Shown here piece by piece: positions 54,426 to 64,000 of a stretch of DNA of 64,000 nucleotides. Below the pieces are notes generated by a model. That model had not been told where the DNA came from and did no database searches. It saw nothing but the letters and a program-made list of their open reading frames with translations. The position numbers and the translations under genes are program-made. Every line of letters starts with the position of its first letter. Position 1 is the first letter of the stretch. This DNA is from Branchiostoma belcheri (lineage: Eukaryota; Chordata; Leptocardii; Amphioxiformes; Branchiostomatidae): the NCBI RefSeq assembly GCF_001625305.1, contig NW_017802824.1, forward strand, positions 3,777,469-3,841,468, in the 5' to 3' direction.

Positions 54426-57400
54426 ACACATGATTTGTCAATTTTCATAAGAAATGCGGCTTTTTCTGTTTTATCTTAAAGTCTAAAGCTATATGACTAT
54501 AGAAGGAATCCCTCTCATTTCTTTATAATGTACAATCAATTATAAAATTACACTTATCCTCAATTTTATCTAAATTACAAAATTGGTAAATCCTATTATA
54601 GATCTAAATTTACCATAATCTAGATTAGTCATAACGACGTTGGGGTTACTGCATCATGCAGACGTGAGGTAACTAGAAACCCCTACAAGAAATATCCCAT
54701 GCCAGCTCTCCACCTATCACGCCAAAATGATTATTCTACCAAATCCTATTTGACTTTTTGTAATCAATTTCGTAATCAGAAATTCATAGCTGCGTCCTAA
54801 TGTAATTATGCTCCGGGGACAATTGCCACATTAGATCCTGGATCAGTGGAAATTGCAGGTAATGGGGCGGAATAAAAGTAATCTTCGTCTCACCGTGCTT
54901 TGATTGTATCCCACGAGACTTTTGCTTTGTCTCATGGCTTCAGTTACTTTTATTGCCCACCGAGCATTCGAAATAACCCTTTTGTTCTCATGCATTTCAC
55001 CACAGCAATAACAACAGAGCAGCTCATATGAAATAGTAAGGGTTGCATGAACCGTTTATCAGCAATGAACAACTACCTAAATGCAAAAATCATTTGCTCC
55101 AAGATGTAATTAATGATTTGTGGATCGTGTGTCTATCAAAAAGACTATTAACGATCTTATCTGGACTAATTATGGTGTCTGTAAGTATCACAAAGCTGAA
55201 GCACAATATTCAACAGAACTATCAACTATACCACGCATATTCGCCAATAAATCAAAGGATGCGATCTTCTCAGCAGCTTCATGATCTACGACGCAGCCTC
55301 ATGGTAAATCAATGACTATGCTCATCGGATAAAAGGAATAGAGACCGTAAATAATATTTCAGTCGTCCCTATCGGCCTTTGTACAGTTGTAGCAGATGTG
55401 GTACATACGGCTGACATGGCAACTCCTGCCCTGTGCTGACATTACTGTACACTTCAGTGAGATAGATACGTCAGGCCTGGTGATTACATTTTCAGATGTG
55501 ATTATGACAAAATGGCCAAACATGGATCTAACACCTTTGTGCTTTAGTCTTGAGTTTGGAATCCACACACATTTCTAAATCTCGGCCTCCCTAATGTCAC
55601 ATATATTTTTAAATAGAAACATGACACCCTTCCGTAGGATTTTTAATATGTATATGCTACATGTTTGTTCATGATATTCCTTTGTGAAGACAGACTGCCT
55701 AGGGCATTGCTGAGATCTGTTTTCCAGTATCATTGTGCCATTGCCGTTGATTTTGTATTCTGATGCATGGCTTATTATGCAGGCCTTTAAACGCAGCATG
55801 CAGTTTGTGTGCGGGTTAATCACAACATCAATCTATAAAGCTGGCAAGACAAATTGTCTGGAATGCTAAATTCCGTTTAGAGAAGCACACCCACCCGGTA
55901 TCTATGTCATTTCGACAGCTGTGATGAATGTTCCTGCCTGAATCCGGAGCCACACGGCGCTTTAAAGGTATCTTTTGGCCGAGTTATTCAGATGCTTTGA
56001 AATACAGTTTATGATTTTTTCATGGTTTATTGGTACGTAGGATCGACTACATAACATCGTTGTGATGGCATTTTACACGATATTGTAATCCGTTATAAGG
56101 TGTAGATTGCGATCTGTAGATGACCCAAACCGATAGCCCTGTTGCAAGTGTCAGGGAGCAAGAAAATGAAGGTGTAGAAAATCAATAACAAGGAGTCATT
56201 TGCCGTTTTTTGCTAGGGATGTCTTGATGATATATGAACCATGATTAGCATTTGGCCGGACTTGCATGCCAGTGGAAAAAACAGTTCCCTGGTGTGTATG
56301 GAATGCAGTGCCCAAATGCACTGGTGCACAGAAGTTTGGGATAGAATATTCACGTATTCAATAAGACCAAAAAACATGCCATTTCATTGTATTGTTTTTA
56401 AAATGTGTGGATATATTTACAAACAAAGAGATATGTAATACATCCATAAGGTATTAGCATGGCAATTAACAACAACTTGCAGACATATGAATACTATAGA
56501 TTCATTCATGAATACTATAGATTCCCTTTTTCAAAACATTTCACTCGACGGCGAAGTATTGTTTTTCATTCAGCGAAGTATCATTTTCATCGAATTCAGA
56601 AACTTTATAGTTTTGAAACTGATCTCTTCCAGCAAGACAATTTACACCCATGCTCAAAACCCCACTATATCAATTGAGCTTTTTGGCAGAATTTCATACA
56701 ATCATCTTCTCTTCTACAATATTTCATAGGCCTTGAACTGTTGGCAATGGTCATTGCTGCATGGCCTTTTGATCTCAGGCCCAATATTCGTCAATGAGGT
56801 ATTGTTAGTATATGATAACAAAGCTCCACGGGCTCTATAGAATGGTCCAGTAATTCCATGATGTATCTGTTTCGAGCACAAAATAATCCATAAAGCATAA
56901 GGTCAAAAGGCAAAGAGCTCATTGATGCCATAACTGTACTTTATTTATACCGGAGTCAGATTGCCGTAGAATCCCCTGGTTGTAAAGCAAGAGAAGTTTG
57001 GCATCAAAACGAAACTAATACAGGCAATTGATTGCTGCTTATTGATTCTTTTAGCGGTGTAGTTTGTCATTGTCATCTTTCCTTTCATGAAGAACTGCAC
57101 AAGAACTCCTGCTCATCTCTCTTGAGAGGGTTACGGAATTTAGAGCTAATGGTTGGGACGACTTGCAAACCTTGTGGTACATACACCTTCAAACATTCAA
57201 TAAAAACCAAAGGGTGATAGATGAAAACAAAACTGGTAGAGGGATGTACAACATTGTCACATATATAACACAAGGGACCAAAAAAATCTTATTCTTTCAC
57301 AGGCAATCCTTCTTACTCATGTCGACATGAGCAAATTGCAATCTTCTATTCCTGCATGTTGTCGGGGAGCAAATATAATCCAATAGCAGTCATGTTGTGC

Positions 57401-58939
57401 CTGTCAGAATGAACGCCCCGTAATGGATTGGGGGCAAAGAAAGTTGTGACAGCAATATGTTAAATCCCAGTGCAGCCTACATGAGTGACACCCTGCGCTC
57501 TACAGGAGATTACGTGCACGGAGTCTACCTGTATCATCATCAAGAAGGAGGGGTATTTGGCACGAAGATACTGCTTAAGCTTCCACTGCATTATCACATC
57601 TCAGCAGCACACAAGTGAAATAGATACCAGCCACGAGGGGCAACGATAACAAAGTGATTCAATTTCACAATATTAAAAGTCGCAATATTCAACAATCGAG
57701 GAAAAGTTCAGCCTTTGGCAGCAATGCAGACCTGCTGTGTGTCAAGGCAGAAGGTTCCCTGTAGTAAGCTGTTGAGTTATTTACCTCGGAGGGTCTCAAA
57801 TGACCCGTGTACTAGGGATTACCAATTAACTTGCCAATAAGACACGGACCTTACGACCTCGTGTTCAAGACTACCTACTTTGATCATCTGTACTTGAAGC
57901 AAAGACAAATAATGACGAGGGCCTGGCGGCTTGTTACCTGGATGTAGGTTTCTGTGATATCTAGAGATAAAGCTGAAATGTTATAAATAAATATTATGTG
58001 TTCAGATTGGCCTACGGATCCTGGGAATTAGTTTTTGAAGTATATACAGATATAGTCATTTTCATACAGAATGATAAAAATGCCCGTTTGAAGCTAAGGT
58101 AACGAGATAGGTAAAAAGCGTGAAGACACCCATTGGATTCACAGTACTTTAGCCAGGACCTGACCTCCCCCTTCGTCTGCCGGATCAAAGTAAGGCAAAT
58201 CACATCACATCACACCACAATACTACCATGCAATTCTTATCGAAGAAGTATAAGGGAAAAAATTAGCATAGTATGCGCAAAAAGAAAGACAATTTGCTTA
58301 AAATCGTATACATACTCAAAATTTCTTCATACCAAATTCTCAGACACATGGCAAAATTGAAAAAAATGTTACTAGTAATACAAAGATACATGTATAAATA
58401 AGATTTGTTAAAGAAACAAAACTACACCAACATTACCATGCATGCCCCTCCGTACCTTCTTACTGATTCTGGTACTTGCTTTATCTTCCAAATTTAATGT
58501 TTTCTGAATAAAATATTGGCAACACCGATTGAATTGTGATAAGCTTGAACTAGTAACTTGTGACGATGATCCTGCGTATAATGATCCGAGAAGCCATCTC
58601 TGATGGAACTTTTATTCATGATAAAGAAATTGGCAAGATAAAAAGGCACACAAAGCATCACTGCGTCTTCAGTCATGAAATGTGATTTCCATAGATGCGG
58701 ATGACAAGATGAATGCCACCACTTAGCAGCCGCGACTGAGAGCCTACTGAAGCTGCTCTGAATAGGGATGAGACAAAAAGACAGCCTTTCAAGTGTAAAG
58801 CGAAATTAATTACCAATCGAGCTATAAGAGACAAGTTTAAGTCAATTAATATTTAACGTTATTAGGTTCTTTATGTTGACATGGCTCTGGCACGTATATA
58901 CGTAACACGTTATCTGAAAGTTTATCATCGCAATATGAC

Positions 58940-59045
58940 AAAGACTGGAGTTGTACAGTCAAACAATTTTGGTTAAGTCCAATTTCCTGTGAAGGAAATT
59001 ATAGATGAAACTTTGCGAAGCTGCATGAAAAACTATAACTAAAAG
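58940..59045. repeat. Dispersed repeat fragment
   Basis: It contains gacaaagact-gg, tgtacagtc and ttaagtccaatttc. A related fragment lies at about 61570-61680 (gacaaagacttgggtt, tagtccaatttctt). Confidence 0.5.
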
Positions 59046-59199
59046 GCTTTGGTAGTCTTCGGAGTACCACATGAAGCACGACTGTCTTATGTTCCTTCCT
59101 GATCTATCATCTAAGTACAAGAACAGAGTGTGAATGATTACAGATAAGGTAATTACGAGGAATCCATCAGACTCCTAATGTGCATTTTCCATTAGATGC

Positions 59200-59564
59200 G
59201 AATCAGTTTAACTTTCCATGTGTCATAACACCGCCTCCCAGACAACTTGTTTCTGTAACAGGATCTAGTATGAGGACCTTGGCATTCTAGCGGCATCGGA
59301 GACAATGCCATTAGCAGGGAAAGTGCACGAAAAAGGTTTGTTGACAAGGGCTATGTTGTAAGGATCTAGAAAACTATACAGATAATGAATCAGTCAAACT
59401 TCCCATGTGTCAAAACACACCGATACCGCCTGCTAGACAACTTGTTTTTGTAACAAGATCTAGTTTGAAGACTTTGACGTTCTAGATGCATTAGATACAG
59501 TACCATTAGCAGAGAAAGTGCACGAGAAAACTTTGTAGTAGACAAGGGCGAAGGAAGGCTGTAG
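59200..59564. repeat. Two-copy tandem duplication, about 187-bp unit
   Basis: Copies start at 59200 and 59387. Each has gaatcagt, cccatgtgtca-like sequence, agacaacttgttt, agatctagt-tgaggac/gaagac, ccattagcag-gaaagtgcacga and gacaagggc. Divergence is moderate. Confidence 0.78.
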
Positions 59565-60144
59565 ACAACTTTGCAGAAAGCACTTAAGGTTGAAGATGAA
59601 GTTTCATTGCAGCAGTGCCCTTGTAACTATGCACTTATCTATACTTCATATTTCCTGTAGATATTTAAGCTTCCTATTTCCTTAAATATAGATTTTGGAC
59701 ACAGAAGAGCAGTAGACTTTCTGAAACAGGAGTGTAGATGTACTGATAGCATCGGTTATTACATAAAATGGGTTTGAACACACCAAGATTGTATCTTCCA
59801 TGTTCGATATTTAATGTCTACTCCTTTCCTTCGTGAGCATTTTCTAGCACCCAACGGGCCCAAACTCAGTTTTATGTTGCTTAATTACCACATCCATACG
59901 GCGCCCGGATTTAAAACGCGTGGAAATAACTCATTGTTTTGTATGGAGGCATTCTGGTGTGTCTAATGTGAATATTCTCGTGGTACGTGCGTGAATTATA
60001 AGCCATCAAATGCAGCACGACTCCCTCAACCTTTTCTTTACGGCTGTTCTTCGCGACAAAGGTCTTGGAGTGTTCATTTGGCTTACAATAAACAGCGTCC
60101 TATATCCCCACATTCATACCCAAGAACAATCATTACCCACACTC

Positions 60145-60315
60145 TACCAGGCTTCAGAAGCGGCTGGAAAGAGTAGAAATTGGCAGTTAAGATCCCAGGG
60201 GGTTGGTCTGCTAAAGGAGTACAGTTTGGAGCGAGAAACTTAGTTGACCAACTCCTCTGGCATATTTGGTCACTTTCCACTCTTTTCAAGATCCAGTGGC
60301 TTCTGAAGCCTGGTA
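60145..60315. mobile_element. Short MITE with taccaggcttcagaagc termini
   Basis: The left end taccaggcttcagaagc and the right end gcttctgaagcctggta (with a one-base neighbour difference) are inverted. Inner arms are partly complementary (ggaaagagt / actcttttc). The 170-bp element is non-coding. Confidence 0.72.
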
Positions 60316-63300
60316 TAGGCCACCAGCTATACATACGTTATGCTTCAACCGACATATTCGGGATTAAGAACTATATCACGTTGTTGATTGACACTGATGT
60401 CTCTCGTCTCAATAAATATGATCCTTCATTGCTTGGTTGTTAGGATTGGGTTATCCGGTCCAAGCCTCGCAAATATTTTACCTAGGTATAACATTCAATG
60501 TTGTATTCACAGCAATTCAAGATCGATAACCTTCGCCAGACCTATGGTGAGAACTGCCATTGTAGTTGATACGACCATCAATCGTCACGACACGTACCAT
60601 TGTTACTATCGTTATCATCAAAGAAGGTAATCTTTAGCCAGGTCTCTGAAGACGTCTAACGACTTGCGTCTGGCTGCTCTGATCAGAGTTCATAGCTCAT
60701 CAAGGCTCTTCCAGTGAAAACAAAATAAGTCCGATTTATTGATTTTGTTCATCTTTATGTTGTGCAGGCTGACAGGAGCGAGAGGGCATCAGATCACTCG
60801 ATCTGCAGATCGCAATCTCAACACATCACTGTCATCATGATCAACAAAGTCTATCTGAAGAGTCGACCTGGTTTACTTGTTGTATAATGTATTTAGCAAA
60901 ACTTTGAACGATTTGGTATGAGCTTTAGACTCCACCGTATAGTTACGTTTTGCATTATCCGTGCACAATCTATAAAAAGAAAAAAGAATTAATGAGTAGC
61001 TTACCAATTGGTACGTTGCTTTTATAAGACACTAAAAGGATACATAGCAAGCGCAACGCCCGTTTACGACCAACGTTTTGTTTGACTACATATTCCCCTG
61101 GCTGTACATAAACACCCTTATACTACCCGCTTCTAGGACGTAATGTTAGCAAACACATTACCTATAATCACTACTGTGCTCAGGGAGGAAATTCAAATGA
61201 TGACAATAGACTTTGAATTGCGCCGCTGTATGCTTAACTTAAGCTCCGACGAAGCGTGTATAAAAAGAGGGAGGTAACGACAATGTGAGGCAATAATGAC
61301 TCCTGCGTTCGGAACAACTTTAGTGGCTGTCTTTAAAGAATATAAATTGACGCTTTCGTGAGGTGCGCGAATGAGGAAACAGAGGGACAATTTACGGTAA
61401 GAGAACGTAGCTCTGTTTTTGCGAAAAGCGCTGCCGAATGGTATTTAAACGTTTGATACAGAAAAGCAGTTGGTAAGTGTGATATTTTTACTTCACTTTT
61501 GCCGGGAATAGAAAATATGCGCTTGGCGTATTGCCGAAATGGGTAAAACTAGTTTCCTCTGCAATGCTCAGTCCTTGACAAAGACTTGGGTTGCACAGTT
61601 AGTTGAAAACACGGTTTAGTCCAATTTCTTGGGTTCGAAATTACAGTTCAAACTTGCTTCATAGCTTTCCTATAGTTTTATTGAACACTATATCATGGAA
61701 AGGCTGCCAGGAGGGTCATTAGACATATACCGCTGCACACGTAGCCTAGTTAACCACCAGATGTATGGGCGCCCTTCATGAATGTCACGGTCACGTCATT
61801 GCCCGGTTACGTATCTTCTGTAAGTTTGTACAAAGTTCATGCAACACTCGTCAACGGATCGAGAACTCAAAGGACGCTGAGAGCTGTTGTCCTAGATAGG
61901 ACGGGACCATTAATATTTGTCTCGTGGAACCGCCGGAAAGAGGCCAAGTGAATAACGAGGTGGTGTGGAGAGGCAGAGGACATGTTCTATTCCAGATAAT
62001 GACATGTTATTTTGGGAACACAAAGCACCTTCACAGAACATTACCATCTGGACGACATCTCAAAATAAAGTTTCGCAAACATGTGAGACAATACAGGAAT
62101 GCGTTTAACATGCGGTAGCAGTAGCTAAAGTATCAGTTCACCCTGTAGTGAACTGTATCCTTCACACACACAACTTTGATCATTCCCGCTGCTGAAAGTA
62201 TTGGTAAGCCCTATAGATTACGGATAAACACCTCAAAGCTTAGCCACTTCTGATGAATGGAGTGTCGAGCACAGATTAGAAACATTAGCCACTCGCTTAA
62301 TCTCTTTCATGCATCATTGGAGATTACGTTAAACCAGGCGGTGAGCGCGGATTCAATTAACACAACTTCAATTTACCGTTCCGGACACAGCGGTAATGAT
62401 GTTAAATGCCGCAATATTGCACTGACTACCTCGTGAGAAAGAAGCTTAGCAAACCGGTAAGAAATACTGTAGCAGGATTTGTGTGTTAAAATACAGCGAT
62501 GGAGCTCTGGCAGCTTTCCATCGTGCTGATAAAAAACCTTTCTAATGAATTCTTCCGATTTCTTTGCGCACGACAGACTTTGCAGAAAGCAGTGAGCCGA
62601 AACGTTGAATCAATTCGCGCTGTTCGAAATGCTTTGTCAGTGTTTGCTTCGGGGGAGAGCGAGTCATACATTCCTGATAATAGGATTTCACTTGATACCA
62701 ACCCCGTGGGGGAACGCGTTTGAAAAGCGGGAAGGGGATTACGTACGAACCTGTTGGTGTATTTCTTCATGTGGCTGTTCTACAATCGGTCATAAATCCT
62801 CTTCACTTTGTCATCCATTCATCTCATGTCTCTCACACTTACACGGCAAACGCGTTCATAAGGTCAGCTCACTGACATTCTGGTTTTGACTAAGGAGCCC
62901 TGAATACGTGTTAAAGGTAGGAGAAATCTTGGACATAAAGGGCTAGTGAATAAGGGACTGTGTAATACATCTGCAGGGGCATTCTTGAAGACAAATTAGC
63001 GGTAAAGAAACTGATGAATCGTGCCATGCAACCTTACTGTAGACAGTAGACAGTAACAGCATTCTTTTCGTGCTGTCAACATTGCTGTTAATTGTGTTGC
63101 TGAACCCAGCAGTCATTCAGGGCATTAGGCAACGTCCTTTGCGGTCACCAAGATAGGTTGCGTAATCCAAAATGCAGGGACCAATGATGTAAGACCTAAC
63201 TGTGCACCCACATATTCACAGACCCCCGGAGGCCAATCATCAGTCAAGATATCGAACAGGCTTTGGAGAACCGAATTGGAGACGGCTCTGGGAGGCAATC

Positions 63301-64000
63301 TTGCACCGGTAGCTACCTACGGTGTTAGAAGTGTCAAGTGTGGTTTGGCGTCCCGGCGATGCAGAAGGCAATGGATAAAGTTTAAATGTCAGAATGAATC
63401 TTCCCTTGTGGAGAGTACTTCTTTAACAACTGGATTCATAAGAAATGTTTTAGATGTTCTCAGATTCAGAGTATAGTTTCAAAGGAAACATCATTGATCA
63501 CTTGAACACTTATTTCGCTATATGAAAAAATGTGCTTCACATTATCTCACTGAGCTTTTACATTTCTTATTTGTGTTCAAATTCACTTTCTACGATATCT
63601 TGAATAGGTGTCAACACTCTTGAAATTGCCAGGTCTGCAGAATAATTGCCATTTGCCATAGTAGAGCATCACTTAAAATTACATATAAAAACACAGCCAT
63701 TTACATGAATATAGTCCATGTACCCCAGAAATCGGCAGGATCCATGCTATAAAGGTGAATGATGTGACTTCGAAACTACCAAAACGCATTTGCAACAAGG
63801 CCAATTACCTCTTCCCTTCACCTAGTCCCATCCAAGGCCACGCGAAACGCAAACTTTATTGCAAAGGATTTCGAGGTATACTTTGACGGAGTGCTCCATT
63901 AAAAGATATCCTGTGGTAATGTAACGTGTGCCTTGTACCGAGAGAGTGCACTTATTAATCTTCAGCTAAGTGGCACGATAGTTTATGGGTGTCCACAACT

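Larger units (their letters stand above)
48681..64000. other. Intergenic region, no gene supported
   Basis: Open frames are short, overlap on both strands and lack domains or splice-flanked homology to genes A-C. Only the repeats listed separately are identifiable. Confidence 0.5.

Noticed and set aside
62486-62889. Overlapping 94-codon frames on both strands
   Set aside because: Openness on both strands without any recognisable motif is most simply chance.

Overview
This is an intron-rich animal nuclear window, AT-rich between genes and crowded with short inverted-repeat elements, tRNA-derived SINEs and 5'-truncated LINEs. The gene content (tandem Kirrel/nephrin-like receptors) and the dense MITE load suggest an invertebrate deuterostome, most likely a lancelet (Branchiostoma). 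That assignment is an inference; no marker gene proves it.

Three paralogous genes can be rebuilt exon by exon. Each encodes a cell-surface receptor with five immunoglobulin (Ig) domains, one transmembrane helix and a cytoplasmic tail. Gene A is on the + strand (exons 2816-8149). It enters the window already inside the coding region, so its signal-peptide and first Ig exons are not visible. Gene B is on the - strand (27732-16246) with 11 coding exons and a predicted 704 aa. Gene C is on the - strand (48373-34757) with 13 coding exons and a predicted 668 aa. A and B converge; B and C are in tandem. Nearly all coding introns are phase 1 between domains. Several exon lengths are identical in all three genes (148, 116 and 255 bp), and 306 bp is shared by A and B. 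This confirms both the splice models and the paralogy. The domain order (V-set, CD80-like C2 set, three C2/I-set domains, TM, tail) is that of Kirrel/NEPH proteins. The tails share a motif of the form LPPYSTVER-x-x-PDG-x-D and a proline-rich segment.

Layout: 1-2460, reverse-strand LINE reverse transcriptase and a tandem array overlapping its 5' end. 2518-2700, SINE. 2816-8149, gene A. 8690-10078, truncated CR1/L2-like LINE. 10079-16245, intergenic with four MITE/SINE insertions. 16246-27732, gene B, whose first intron carries a 180-bp minisatellite. 27733-34756, intergenic. 34757-48373, gene C. 48428-64000, about 15.6 kb with no gene I can support, only repeats.

The most interesting observation is that gene C has two extra introns, one inside Ig2 and one inside Ig5. 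Both are absent from A and B, both are about 425 bp, and each contains an inverted-repeat transposon-like element. Gene A looks degraded at its splice sites: two weak donors and no recognisable homologue of the terminal exon.
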